Source: Chloroflexota bacterium
GTDB taxonomy: Bacteria; Chloroflexota; Dehalococcoidia; Lucifugimonadales; UBA3495
Length of the DNA stretch: 64,000 nt
Direction of reading: 5' to 3'
NCBI GenBank assembly: GCA_028874075.1
Contig: JAPPLU010000092.1
Span: 1 to 64,000, forward strand
Position 1 is the stretch's first letter. Each line of letters opens with the position of its first letter. The notes below the pieces were generated by a model, which searched no databases, was not told the origin of the DNA, and worked only from the letters and a program-made list of their open reading frames with translations. Positions 9,297-18,474 of the stretch are shown piece after piece. Made by a program: the position numbers and the translations under genes.

Positions 9297-10556
9297 TTAT
9301 GGGCGAGATTCGTCTGGCCGGGGAGCGTCAAAAATTACTCCATCGGCTTGCAGGTCCGATATTTCTGACTGGGATAAACCGGCCAGTTCCGACAGTATCG
9401 TCTCGTTGTCCTGCCCCAGTCCGGCAACCTTGCTAAGTGTCATGGGGTTGCCGGCGTCCCGGTAGGGACGACCGGCAAAGACCCGAGGCCTCACCTCAGG
9501 CACCTGGGGATTGGCGAACTCCCAGAGATATTCCCGCTCCTGAAGGTGCGGGTCGTTGACCAGGTCCCGTGCCGTCATGCAGGCGCCAGCGGTAATCCCC
9601 CGTGCCTGCAAGTCACTGGCCAGTTCCAGGTCATCGTCCTGAGAGGTCCATTCACCCAGCAATTGGTCCAGTTCGTGCCGGTTTTGCCATCGGGAAAGGG
9701 CCGTGTCGAACTTGGTATCGCGGGCCCAATCGGGGGATCCCATAGCATCTTTCAGATTCTCCCACTCCTCATCCGAGGAAACTACGATCACAATCCAGCG
9801 GTCATCGTTCCTGGTCGGATAGACGTTGTGGGGCGCCTTCCACCAGTGGGCGCAGCCCAGCCGGTCGCGGGTGATACCCCTCTGGGCCTCCAGGATAGCG
9901 GGGCCCACCGCGGAGACTCCTGTCTCCAGCATGGTCAGGTCTACCCGCATTCCCCTGCCGGTCTTCTTCCGCTGGTAGAGGGCCAGCAGCAGGGCGTAGG
10001 CCACGTTGTTGCCCACCGAATGGTCCATGTAGTTGTTGCTGGCCCGCATGGAAGGTCCGCCTTCGTAGCCAGTGAGGTAGGACAGACCGCACGCAGCATC
10101 TACGGTACGGGCGCGGGAACCTGCCCTCCTCCATGGTCCGGTGTATCCATATGCCGTGCTGCTCAGGGTAATAATTCGGGGGTTGATTGACGAAAGGCTG
10201 TCGTGGTCGAACCCGAATCGCTGCATGGTGCCGGGCCGGAAATTATCGGTGACGATGTCCGCCGTTTCCACCAGCCTCAGGAAGACTTCCTTGCCCCGGG
10301 CATGGGTAACGTCCATGCAGAGGCTCCGCTTGTTGCGGGTACCGTAGTAGACCAGGTTGCCCGCTTCGTTCCACCATTCCTCACCGGCCTTGCCATCGGG
10401 AAAGGGCCCAGCCTTGCGGTCTTGCAGGTGGTCCGGGCTCTCGACGCGAATCACATCAGCGCCCAGATCGGCCAGGAACCCGGTGCCCCAGGGCAGGGCG
10501 TGCACCTGTTCCAGGGTCAGGACTCGGATACCGTCCAGAACTCCCTTCTCTGACAT
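9297..10556 (-). CDS. CaiB/BaiF family CoA-transferase
   Basis: Class III CoA-transferase, 419 residues. Landmarks are ADVIRVESPD near residue 33, RNKRSLCMD near 74, an INPRIITLSSTAYGYTGP loop, the catalytic Asp178 (NYMDHSVGNN) and GRGMRVDLTMLETG. The longer ORF adds 40 residues that do not match the family. The ATG at 10556 is preferred because GGAGGTGCAGAGGGC precedes it and the protein then begins with the usual LDGIRVLTLEQ. It is 98 bases upstream of the second CoA-transferase on the same strand and may be in the same operon. The acyl substrates are unknown. Confidence 0.86.
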   Translation of the reverse strand: MSEKGVLDGIRVLTLEQVHALPWGTGFLADLGADVIRVESPDHLQDRKAGPFPDGKAGEEWWNEAGNLVYYGTRNKRSLCMDVTHARGKEVFLRLVETADIVTDNFRPGTMQRFGFDHDSLSSINPRIITLSSTAYGYTGPWRRAGSRARTVDAACGLSYLTGYEGGPSMRASNNYMDHSVGNNVAYALLLALYQRKKTGRGMRVDLTMLETGVSAVGPAILEAQRGITRDRLGCAHWWKAPHNVYPTRNDDRWIVIVVSSDEEWENLKDAMGSPDWARDTKFDTALSRWQNRHELDQLLGEWTSQDDDLELASDLQARGITAGACMTARDLVNDPHLQEREYLWEFANPQVPEVRPRVFAGRPYRDAGNPMTLSKVAGLGQDNETILSELAGLSQSEISDLQADGVIFDAPRPDESRP

Positions 10557-10961
10557 GCCCTCTGCACCTCCGTATCTGCCCAGTGACAAGACTGGTAACA
10601 AGCCCAATGATAGTCCACGCAGGTTGCCAAGTCCACTTGGCAAACGGACGTCAAGCGACAGAAATTGACTGGGCAATACTTACCGCAAACGCTTTGCAGT
10701 ATGCGTATGGTTTATGCACCATCGAAATGGGAGAAACCATGGCACAACCGCACCAAACCTGCAAGAAGGACGACCTGGGAACTCCAGCCCACTGCAGTTT
10801 TGTGATAGCGGCGTATTGCAATGCGCCCCTGCTTATATGGGTATAAAACCTGGCTCGTCCCTGGCTCCCTATCTTCAAAAGGAATAAGGCGCGGGCAAGA
10901 GCCCCACTTGTGGTACCATTTGCCCCGCAATTATCCACAATCAACACTTGGAAGGTGATTC
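10557..10961. other. Intergenic region between divergent genes
   Basis: A 405-base spacer between the divergent CoA-transferase and dehydrogenase genes, where promoters for both are expected. On the + strand TATAAA at 10842-10847 and TTGCAA at 10816-10821 resemble promoter boxes, but the 20-base spacing is too long for a confident call. The open frames across it are low-complexity and lack ribosome-binding sites. Confidence 0.4.
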
Positions 10962-11840
10962 ATGGCTAACCTGGGCTTCATTGGATTGGGAACAATGGGC
11001 GGCAAGATGGTGCGGCGACTTCTCAACGCCGGACACACCGTTACCGGTTACAACCGCACCAGGTCCCGAGGCGACTGGCTGGTAGAAATGGGAATGTTCT
11101 GGGGCGACACCCCCAGGCAGGTTGCCGAAGCGGCTGACGTTACCTTCACCATGGTCGCCAATACCCAGGCCCTGGAGGCCGTAACCGGCGGGGCGGACGG
11201 CATTCTGGCGGCCCTGGGACCGGGAAAGGTCTATATCGACATGAGCACCGTCAGTCCCGCCGCCAGCCGCGCCCTGTCCATTCAGGTGCGGGAACGGGGA
11301 TCACAGATGCTGGACGCCCCGGTTTCGGGCAGCGCCGTAACCCTGGACGCCGGTCAGCTTTCGGTAATGGTGGGCGGCGAATACGAGGTTTACGAGGCAA
11401 TGAAGCCCATCCTCCAGGACATCGGCCCCACGGTGGACTACGTTGGGGAGAACGGGCTGGCGGCGACGATGAAGGTGGCAATGAACCTGAGCCTGCCCAT
11501 ACAGATCCTGTCCTTCTGCGAAAGCCTTCTGCTGGCCGAAAAGAGCGGCATCTCCCGGGAAGCGGCGGTAACGGCCCTGCTGAACAGCGTGGTGGCCTCC
11601 CCCGCCCTGAAGTACCGCTTCCCCCTGGCCGTGGACCCGCCCGACGAGCCCCTGTTCGACGTAACCATGATCCAAAAGGACCTGATGCTGGCCCTGGACA
11701 TGGGCCGCGACCTGGAAGTCCCCATGCCCACCAGCGCCATAACCAACGAATACCTCAACGTCTGCCGCGCCCAGGGCTTCTCCGACCAGGACTTTGCGAT
11801 TTTGTACACGGTAATGCGAAGGATGGCGGGGTTGGACTAG
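10962..11840 (+). CDS. NAD(P)-dependent oxidoreductase, 3-hydroxyisobutyrate dehydrogenase family
   Basis: Beta-hydroxyacid dehydrogenase of 292 residues. N-terminal Rossmann domain with GFIGLGTMG (residues 5-13), the substrate-site motif DAPVSGS (118-124) and the catalytic lysine K171 (ATMKVAMNL). The C-terminal all-helical domain has the usual KDLMLALD. GGAAGGTG lies about 7 bases before the start. Substrates in this family include 3-hydroxyisobutyrate, tartronate semialdehyde, gamma-hydroxybutyrate and succinic semialdehyde; the sequence alone does not discriminate. Being divergent from CoA-transferases fits organic-acid catabolism. Confidence 0.87.
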   Translation: MANLGFIGLGTMGGKMVRRLLNAGHTVTGYNRTRSRGDWLVEMGMFWGDTPRQVAEAADVTFTMVANTQALEAVTGGADGILAALGPGKVYIDMSTVSPAASRALSIQVRERGSQMLDAPVSGSAVTLDAGQLSVMVGGEYEVYEAMKPILQDIGPTVDYVGENGLAATMKVAMNLSLPIQILSFCESLLLAEKSGISREAAVTALLNSVVASPALKYRFPLAVDPPDEPLFDVTMIQKDLMLALDMGRDLEVPMPTSAITNEYLNVCRAQGFSDQDFAILYTVMRRMAGLD

Positions 11841-11853
11841 CGCCCCTTAACCT

Positions 11854-13437
11854 CTAATCGTCATCGGGCAACTCAAACAGGGAAGGGTGCCACCGCCAGA
11901 CGGTGAAGTCTTCGAACTTGGTATGGCCGCCGAGGCTATACCGGAAGCCTTCTCCGTCAAAGTCATCAATGACTAGATTTATTTCATCTGGATTCTGGAC
12001 GTTCCCAAGGTTGAAGTTCAGTATCCCAGCCCTTCGGTCGTTTACGTATAGGTGGCCCGCGTCACCGACGATGATGAGCCTTATGTGGTTCTCTTCGTCC
12101 TTTTGGAAGTTAAGGCCATGCAGGTCCTCCGCTATTCGGCCCCGCCTCTTATCATCTCTGCCGCCTCTTCGCCAGTGGTTATAGGAACCGCCAAATAAGC
12201 TATGGACTTCGATGTGGTGATAGGTTTCAGGTAACCGACTGTCGAAAAGTATTCCATAGTTCCAGTGGGACTCGTTTGGTGCGAATGGGTTGAAGAATGT
12301 CACTTCTACCATCACATCGCCATCTATATTGGGACCATCAAATACTTCCAAGAACCCGTCGTCAGAGTCATGGGGAATCGTTCCACTCACTGGTCCAAAT
12401 ATCGGCACCTTGGGATTCGGTGTTGGCGTAGGTGTTGGAGCGGCATTTGGGTCAAGATCAGAAAAACTGGATGCTAAACTAGAATCCCACTTCCAAACCG
12501 CGAAGTTTTCGTACTTGGTTTCCCCATCATATTCATCATTACTAAAGAGGTAAACATCTTCACCTCCCGTATCAACACTTAGATCCAATCCTCCCTGTAG
12601 GTTTCCGTTGATGTACACCCAGCCCTTTTCGTCAATTACTACGATCTGCAGGTGGTTCTTTCCCCCTGGCCTTCGGTCGATGTCGTCCGAAAATTCATAG
12701 TGCCTGCCCAGCGCCTCCCTTTCACCAAGTCGATGGTACGTGTCCCACCTACCGTCGCTGTCAATGCTGACCCAGTACTGGCGATAGCCGCCTGGACCAT
12801 CCTTCAACAGGAACCCGTGCTCCCAGTATCTGCTTTCTGAACCGTATGGATTAAGGAACGTTGCTTCAATTAGCACGTCGACCCGTACGTCCGACACGTA
12901 CAACCCTTCCAGAAAACCATCGTCGGGATCGTGTACCAATACCCCATCCTCTGGCCCAAACAGCAGCAGGTTCCTGTCATACTTTAACGGCGGCAAAGGA
13001 GTATTTGTTGGCCTTGGCATCGATGTCGGCCTCGGCGTGTTGGTAGGCCGGGGTGTGGGTGTATTTGTAGGAGTTGTAGTCGGCGCTGCGGTAGGAGTAG
13101 CCGTCGACGTGGGAGTGGCTGTCGGCCTTGGCGTTGGGGTTGCAGTGGGTACGGGCGTTGACGTGGGAACCGGTGCAGCCGTCGGGATAGGCGTATTAGT
13201 CGGAACCGGTGTTTCCGTCGGCATCGCCGCAACGGTTGCGGCCAGGCGCGCCTCAACCGTTGCATCGATGTTTGGGGTTTCGGTCGGAACCGGCGTAGGC
13301 AGCTGTTGCTCGACCAGTACCGCTACTGTGGCGGGGACATCCGGCGTGGCGGTAACTACGACCGTATCCGTTTGCCCCTGGCATGCCACAGTTGTAGCAA
13401 GGGCAATGAATGCAACCAGCCCCAGGAGTCTGATCAT
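11854..13437 (-). CDS. Lipoprotein with Pro/Thr-rich linker and duplicated C-terminal domain
   Basis: An exported protein of 527 residues with a lipoprotein signal peptide (lipobox TVAC, Cys19). Residues about 48-148 are a low-complexity linker of repeated (P/A)TxTP units. Two related domains follow at about 155-320 and 345-520. Each has a PDDGFLE/SDDGFLE opening, a (N)PYG/NPFA turn, a W-x-(H/Y)-G strand and an ending [10 protein letters not shown] or [10 protein letters not shown]; they look like LamG/concanavalin-type beta-sandwich domains, an internal duplication. The Pro/Thr linker probably carries the domains off the membrane surface. A GGAGGTGGCCG site precedes the ATG. Specific ligand unknown; carbohydrate binding is a guess from fold style. 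Confidence 0.75.
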   Translation of the reverse strand: MIRLLGLVAFIALATTVACQGQTDTVVVTATPDVPATVAVLVEQQLPTPVPTETPNIDATVEARLAATVAAMPTETPVPTNTPIPTAAPVPTSTPVPTATPTPRPTATPTSTATPTAAPTTTPTNTPTPRPTNTPRPTSMPRPTNTPLPPLKYDRNLLLFGPEDGVLVHDPDDGFLEGLYVSDVRVDVLIEATFLNPYGSESRYWEHGFLLKDGPGGYRQYWVSIDSDGRWDTYHRLGEREALGRHYEFSDDIDRRPGGKNHLQIVVIDEKGWVYINGNLQGGLDLSVDTGGEDVYLFSNDEYDGETKYENFAVWKWDSSLASSFSDLDPNAAPTPTPTPNPKVPIFGPVSGTIPHDSDDGFLEVFDGPNIDGDVMVEVTFFNPFAPNESHWNYGILFDSRLPETYHHIEVHSLFGGSYNHWRRGGRDDKRRGRIAEDLHGLNFQKDEENHIRLIIVGDAGHLYVNDRRAGILNFNLGNVQNPDEINLVIDDFDGEGFRYSLGGHTKFEDFTVWRWHPSLFELPDDD

Positions 13438-13483
13438 CGGCCACCTCCATATAGCCCAGATTTGCTATCGGAGGCAGTATAGG

Positions 13484-14476
13484 CTATCTCCCCACTAACC
13501 TCGCAATACCCTGCTTTACAAGGTTATTGGCCATCACCACCTTGTATCCGTTGTCGGTCATGGGCCGAGCGTCGGGGATGCTGAGGGTTCCCGCGTAAGC
13601 CGCATCCACAGAATCCACAGACCGGCCAGCCAGGTATTCCTCCACCTGGGTTGCGCGGTGGGGTACCGGGGCCACACCGCCCAGGGCCGCAGCAGCCTGC
13701 TGGACAACACCGCCGGAGACGGCCAGGCGCACTGCCACGCTGACCAGGGCAAAGTCCCCGGCCTCGCGCTCCCTGGCTTTCAGGTAAAGGCTGCGGGGAG
13801 GCTCGCCGTTGGCGCCCAGGTCGGCGGGACGGGGCAGCGAGACTCCCGTTACAATCTCGCCCGGTTCCAGCACCGTCTCCCTTGTTACATCAACTCCCGG
13901 TGCGGCAAAAAACTGACCGATGGGAATGGTCCGGCTGCCACCGCTGCCGGAGATATCTACTGTGGCGTCAAACACGGACAGTGCCACCGCCGTATCCGAT
14001 GGATGGACGATGTAGCAACGGTCGCCGCCGGTAACGCACAGGTACTTGGTGTTGCCAATGAGGGCGTAGCAGCGGTCGCCACCCTTCTTGAGGCAGGGGA
14101 TAAGGGGGTGCCGGTAGTACCAGCACCGGGGTCTCTGGTTAAGGTTGCCGCCCAGGGTGCCCACGTTGCGGACCTGGGGTGTCGCCAGCCCCCCGGCCGC
14201 TTCGGCCAGGGCGGTGTAGGCGGTACGGATGACGGGATGGGCAGCGACATCGGCAATGGTAGTCATTGCGCCGATGTTCAGCCCGGATTCGGATTCATCA
14301 ATACCAATCAATCCCGGAACGGAGGCCAGGCTAATAACCTGGACCGGGCTGATGATCCCCTCCTTAACTTCGTCCAGCAGATCGGACCCGCCGGCAATGG
14401 CGTGGGCATCAGGCTGATCCAGCAGAGTAACGGCCTCTGCCAGGGTCTTCGGTTCAGCGTATTGGAAGGGATTCAT
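13484..14476 (-). CDS. Xanthine dehydrogenase family FAD-binding subunit with extra Cys cluster
   Basis: Medium subunit (330 residues) of a Mo-hydroxylase. It passes electrons through FAD. FAD-binding signatures are AGGSDL (28-33) and TLGGNL (107-112). Just after the second lies a loop with Cys118, Cys128, Cys136, Cys147 and Cys154 ([14 protein letters not shown] and following). In PaoB/YagS-type and 4-hydroxybenzoyl-CoA-reductase-type subunits the equivalent insertion holds a [4Fe-4S] cluster, so one is likely here. GGAGTAACCC precedes the ATG. It is 66 bases downstream of the molybdopterin subunit, clearly the same operon. Confidence 0.88.
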   Translation of the reverse strand: MNPFQYAEPKTLAEAVTLLDQPDAHAIAGGSDLLDEVKEGIISPVQVISLASVPGLIGIDESESGLNIGAMTTIADVAAHPVIRTAYTALAEAAGGLATPQVRNVGTLGGNLNQRPRCWYYRHPLIPCLKKGGDRCYALIGNTKYLCVTGGDRCYIVHPSDTAVALSVFDATVDISGSGGSRTIPIGQFFAAPGVDVTRETVLEPGEIVTGVSLPRPADLGANGEPPRSLYLKAREREAGDFALVSVAVRLAVSGGVVQQAAAALGGVAPVPHRATQVEEYLAGRSVDSVDAAYAGTLSIPDARPMTDNGYKVVMANNLVKQGIARLVGR

Positions 14477-14542
14477 GGGTTACTCCTATGGATTATTGGG
14501 CCGATATTTCCACTGGCTTCGTTTAAGCGGGAAACTGGGCGT

Positions 14543-16807
14543 CTATGAACCCTCCATTGCCCGAATCACCCGGTCGGGGGTGATGGGAAGTTCGGTCAAT
14601 CTCAGGCCCAGGGCGTCGTACACGGCGTTGGCGATGGCGGGCGCCACCCCGGGGCAGGGCACCTCGCCCAGTCCCTTGGCTCCCATGGGACCCACCGGGT
14701 CCACGATATCGGCGAAGATCACCTGCAAGTCGGGGAAGTCCATAATGGTGGGACTCTTGTGCTCCAGGTAGCTGGCATTGAGAGTTACGCCCGTCGGACC
14801 GTCGGTAACCAGTTCCTCGGACAGGGCAAAGCCCAGCATCTGGGAAATGGCCCCCTCCACCTGGTTCAGGGCCATGCGGGGGTTCATTATGCGGCCCGAG
14901 TCCTGGGCGGCCACGTACCGCACCACCCGCACCCGTCCGGTATCAGTGTCCACTTCCACCTCGCAGAAGTGGGCCCCGAAGGCATTGACGATGTAATCGG
15001 CGCTGCCCGGTACGGGTATCGTCACTTCCTCGGTTATGGCCTCCCCGTCCATTGTGGCGGCCACATCGGAAAGGGCCATACTGCGGGAAGGGTCGTCGGT
15101 CACGAAGACCCGGCCATCCCCTATTTCCAGTTCCATCACCGGGGCCTCCAGCCCGTCCGAGGCCAGATCCAGCAACTGACGCCTGACCTCGGCGGCAGCC
15201 CGCACGAGGGCGCTGCCCGTGGAGAAGGTCGCGGTGGAACCGGCAGTAATGGGCGCCTCCGGCGTAGTGGCGGAATCGCCAAAGACGTTGATGATATCTT
15301 CCGCATTGACTCCCAGGATTTCGGCAGCCATCTGGGGCAAAACAGTAGTGGCGCCCTCTCCCACGTCCATCAGGCCGCTGAGCAGGGAGATTTCACCTGT
15401 TTTGGCGACACTGACCGTGGCGGCGGAAGTGGAACCGGGCCCGCCTCGGTAGATCATCATGCTCATGCCCTTGCCCCGCCGCTTTGACGGGTCTGCCGGC
15501 TGCTCCAGAGGCCTGTCCCATCCGAAGGCTTCGGCGCCCCGGGTCAGGCACTCCTCCAGGCCGTTACTGGAGAAGGGTATGCCACCCTCGATGGGCTGGC
15601 TGTCCACTACCTGGTCCGGCGGCGACAGGCGGGGACCTGGCTGGCCTTCCGGCGGCACCCGGTTCTTCTGGCGGAAATCCAGGGGGTCAATTCCCAGTTC
15701 CTCAGCAACGCGGTCCATCAGCGTCTCCAGGGCAAAGTGGCCCTGGGGGGCGCCCAACGCCCGGTAGGAACCGGCCGAAGGACAGTTGGTGTAAGCCAGG
15801 TAGGACTCGTAGCGCACGTTCGGGCAGTGGTAGAGGTAAATTATTCCTTGCCCGGCCCGGCGCGCTACGCCGGGCCCGGAAGCAGCATAGGCGCCGGTAT
15901 TGAGGGTTGAAGTACCGTGAATGGCGGTGATGGTCCCGTTCCGCTTCACCCCCACCTTCAAATGGATGCGGCCGGCATGACGGGTGCGACCGGCGACGAA
16001 CTCGTCCTCGCGGGTAAACTCGATGCGCACCGGATTACCAGCCTGCCGGGACAACAGGGCAGCCAGACAAGCCAGGCGCGACTCGTCCTTGTTACCGAAT
16101 CCGCCGCCCAGGAAGGGACCGACAATGTTAACGTTCTCAACCGGAATCTCCAGGGCTTGGGCCAGGGCCACCTGGTCAACGTGAACACCCCGGGTAGACT
16201 TCCAGACCGTAACCTTGTCGCCTTCCCAGCTGGCCATGGCCGCTCTGGGTTCCATGGGAGTGGCTGAGTGGCAGGCTATGTTGTAAGTCTCCTCCATCAC
16301 CAGGTCAGCCTCGGCGAAACCGGCTTCCGTGTCCCCTCGTCCGATGGACAGGGGCGGGTTGATGGCGAGGTTGCCGCCAGGATGAATGTCGATGGCATCC
16401 GGCGCCAGGGCCGAGTCTGGGTCGGTGTAGAAGGGCAGGACCTCGTACTCCACCTTGATAAGGGACCCAGCCCGGCGGGCAGCATCGTCGTCCACCGCCG
16501 CCACCACCGCCACCTCGTCGCCCACAAACCGAACCCGGGTATCCAGGACACTGGTGTCCAGGGCGATGGGCGCCACTGCCCGGCGGGGCACGTTGTAGGG
16601 GGTAATGATGGCCAGTACTCCTTCAACTCGCTCAGCCTCGCTGGTATCGATGCTGACGATATTGGCATGAGGGTGGGGACTGCGCAGGACGTGGCCGTAC
16701 AACATACCCGGCAGCTTCAGATCGGCGGAGTATTTGGCCTGGCCCACCAGCTTCTCGGGAAAGTCCCGGCGGGGCGCGTTTTGGCCGACGACGGAAAGGG
16801 TAGTCAT
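14543..16807 (-). CDS. Xanthine dehydrogenase family molybdopterin-binding subunit
   Basis: Large catalytic subunit (754 residues) of a Mo-hydroxylase that hydroxylates heterocycles, aldehydes or aromatic acyl-CoAs using water. Visible features are an N-terminal entry domain (LVGQAKYSADLKLPGMLYG), the FLGGGFGNKDE loop, the molybdopterin segment with LMDVGEGATTVLPQ, and the C-terminal GAKGLGEVPCPG, whose Glu is the family's catalytic base. I chose the ATG at 16807, with AAAGGAG 7 bases upstream, over a start 90 bases earlier. The FAD subunit follows directly, but no [2Fe-2S] subunit gene is next to either. Substrate unknown. Confidence 0.88.
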   Translation of the reverse strand: MTTLSVVGQNAPRRDFPEKLVGQAKYSADLKLPGMLYGHVLRSPHPHANIVSIDTSEAERVEGVLAIITPYNVPRRAVAPIALDTSVLDTRVRFVGDEVAVVAAVDDDAARRAGSLIKVEYEVLPFYTDPDSALAPDAIDIHPGGNLAINPPLSIGRGDTEAGFAEADLVMEETYNIACHSATPMEPRAAMASWEGDKVTVWKSTRGVHVDQVALAQALEIPVENVNIVGPFLGGGFGNKDESRLACLAALLSRQAGNPVRIEFTREDEFVAGRTRHAGRIHLKVGVKRNGTITAIHGTSTLNTGAYAASGPGVARRAGQGIIYLYHCPNVRYESYLAYTNCPSAGSYRALGAPQGHFALETLMDRVAEELGIDPLDFRQKNRVPPEGQPGPRLSPPDQVVDSQPIEGGIPFSSNGLEECLTRGAEAFGWDRPLEQPADPSKRRGKGMSMMIYRGGPGSTSAATVSVAKTGEISLLSGLMDVGEGATTVLPQMAAEILGVNAEDIINVFGDSATTPEAPITAGSTATFSTGSALVRAAAEVRRQLLDLASDGLEAPVMELEIGDGRVFVTDDPSRSMALSDVAATMDGEAITEEVTIPVPGSADYIVNAFGAHFCEVEVDTDTGRVRVVRYVAAQDSGRIMNPRMALNQVEGAISQMLGFALSEELVTDGPTGVTLNASYLEHKSPTIMDFPDLQVIFADIVDPVGPMGAKGLGEVPCPGVAPAIANAVYDALGLRLTELPITPDRVIRAMEGS

Positions 16808-16856
16808 TGGCGGCTCCTTTGGATTTGGGTTTGATACTGGGATCGACGACCGGCGG

Positions 16857-17354
16857 CTACCAGCGACGGCCCGACGTTCTCTCCTGAAGAACTTCACCGA
16901 ACAGGGTCAATACCTGGTCAATCTCCAAGACGACAACCGTTCCGGTATGGGCAGTATCGCCGCCCGTGGGTGACAACCTGCTGTTCACCGCATCGAAGTA
17001 AGGGCCCTCTTCGTACTCGACGGCGGTGCAGCGGAACTTCCAGCCCACTCCGGTAGCGGCGTTTCGGTAGATGACGATGACCTTGGGATTCTCCTCAGGA
17101 GAGACCAGGGTCGCGTTATTCTCGCGATTCTTGTAGGCCAGGGTGGAATCGCTGAGGGCCATCATGGTACCGATATAGCCCATGTCCGGCGTACCATCAC
17201 GGGCAGCGGTGGCGACAATGCACGGGTTTCCGCTGGCCCTGGCGTTGCTGATGCTGTCCTGCATTTCCGGTGTTAAGGAAATCATTGCTTCACCAATGCG
17301 TGGGTGATCTGGAGCGTAGGCATCCTGGAAGGCATATACAGATTGGTTGCCCAT
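16857..17354 (-). CDS. Pyridoxamine 5'-phosphate oxidase-like FMN-binding protein
   Basis: A 165-residue split-barrel flavoprotein of the PPOX-like group. The core begins at about residue 25 with MISLTPEMQDSI and has the typical ATAARDGTPDMGYIG strand pair, a PKVIVIYRN strand and a WKFRCTAVEYEEG strand. An alternative start at 17285 would remove the first 23 residues, which look less conserved; neither has a strong ribosome-binding site. It lies 49 bases upstream of the molybdopterin subunit and 11 bases after the DUF4268-like gene, so it may belong to a longer operon. Likely binds FMN or F420; substrate unknown. Confidence 0.75.
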   Translation of the reverse strand: MGNQSVYAFQDAYAPDHPRIGEAMISLTPEMQDSISNARASGNPCIVATAARDGTPDMGYIGTMMALSDSTLAYKNRENNATLVSPEENPKVIVIYRNAATGVGWKFRCTAVEYEEGPYFDAVNSRLSPTGGDTAHTGTVVVLEIDQVLTLFGEVLQERTSGRRW

Positions 17355-17365
17355 TGCTCAGGACA

Positions 17366-18280
17366 TCAGGATTCGGCTTCGAAAACGGGTTGGTCGGATT
17401 CGGCGGCCAGGGCGTCAATTACTTCCTGGTGCTGCAACAGCTTTTGGTGCAGTTGGTCGGCCATTTTAGGCCAGTTTTCTTCTCGATAAGCGTCGGTGAA
17501 GGTGTCCCAGGACTTTATGCCGCGATCATTCAATGCAGCCTGGCACGCCTCCAGGAACTGCTGACCTTCAATTCCTTCATAACCGTCTCGATTGGTCAAG
17601 TAAATGCCTACACCGTCCACGGACAGGTTCAGTGCGGCACTGACATTTCCAATAGACACACTGTAACTGGCGCTGGTGGGCAGGGGTGGCAAGGGCAGGT
17701 CGTCAGGATAGCGATGGGCATAGATGCTCCAGAACCCGTTGCGTACTTTGCGGAGACCCGTCATTGCGCCGCCGGTTTCCTGCATGGCCCGAACCTGATG
17801 GGTCCATTCGTTGGGACGCTCCAGCACCTCAAACTGGGTAGCCATCGAATCCCCAATGCGAAACACCTTGAGCTGAACAGCAAAGAAGGAAAAGGGTTCG
17901 TTAGTGTTCTCGTTCAGCCAGCGAAAGGCGGCCAGATGCTCCTGGCCGAAACTGGCAGCAACCCATACCACCACCTGGGCTTTGAAAGCTTCCAAATACG
18001 CCATCAGCCGCCCGAAGTGTTCAAAGTCCGCAGGAAACAACTGGTTTTCAATCAGGACTGTCAGGTCCTTCTGTGGGGCATGGGCGATAATGTCGGCGCG
18101 CAGGTTGCCCTGCTGAACTTCACGGTCGACCAGCATAATGGTGGGCAGGCCGATGGCGTGGGCCAGCTTGTCCAGGTTGGTCTGCTGGATCATCCAGGGT
18201 GTGAACTGCTGGTGTTCGTTTTGCCATACATCAGACGGGCTGACTTCTACCAGTTCTGCAAATCCCGGTGTGGTAACCAT
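17366..18280 (-). CDS. DUF4268-like protein, possible PD-(D/E)XK nuclease fold
   Basis: Soluble protein of 304 residues. The N-terminal half resembles proteins with a nuclease-like domain plus DUF4268: a (D)REVQQGNLRADIIAH strand, then TVLIENQL where nucleases of the fold carry E-x-K (here E-N-Q), then a helix with HFGRLMAYLEAF, and VVVWVAASFGQEHLAAF followed by RWLNENT. The C-terminal half has a conserved tryptophan-rich region (FWSIYAHRYP) and an amphipathic end. These proteins are often annotated as hypothetical and are sometimes near restriction or defence genes; none is here. AAGGA precedes the ATG. The family assignment is from memory and moderate. Confidence 0.55.
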   Translation of the reverse strand: MVTTPGFAELVEVSPSDVWQNEHQQFTPWMIQQTNLDKLAHAIGLPTIMLVDREVQQGNLRADIIAHAPQKDLTVLIENQLFPADFEHFGRLMAYLEAFKAQVVVWVAASFGQEHLAAFRWLNENTNEPFSFFAVQLKVFRIGDSMATQFEVLERPNEWTHQVRAMQETGGAMTGLRKVRNGFWSIYAHRYPDDLPLPPLPTSASYSVSIGNVSAALNLSVDGVGIYLTNRDGYEGIEGQQFLEACQAALNDRGIKSWDTFTDAYREENWPKMADQLHQKLLQHQEVIDALAAESDQPVFEAES

Positions 18281-18415
18281 TGCTTACTATTCCTTCATCT
18301 TGAACATCGATTGGAAGAAACTCTCAAGGTCCGGATATACCTTCTTCTGCTCGATCTCCCACCCTTTATTCAAGAATTGACAGTTCTGTTTATCAATAGC
18401 GGCATTATGGGCAAA

Positions 18416-18436
18416 GGGCGGGTCCTAAACCCGCCC
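18416..18436 (-). terminator. Hairpin terminator of the DUF3500 gene
   Basis: Perfect 8-bp inverted repeat GGGCGGGT / ACCCGCCC with a 5-base loop, followed on the minus strand by TTTG. It lies about 40 bases beyond the stop codon of the minus-strand DUF3500 gene. Confidence 0.6.
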
Positions 18437-18474
18437 CTAAAGACACCTGGTTTGGCGAATAACGGCATTCGTCC

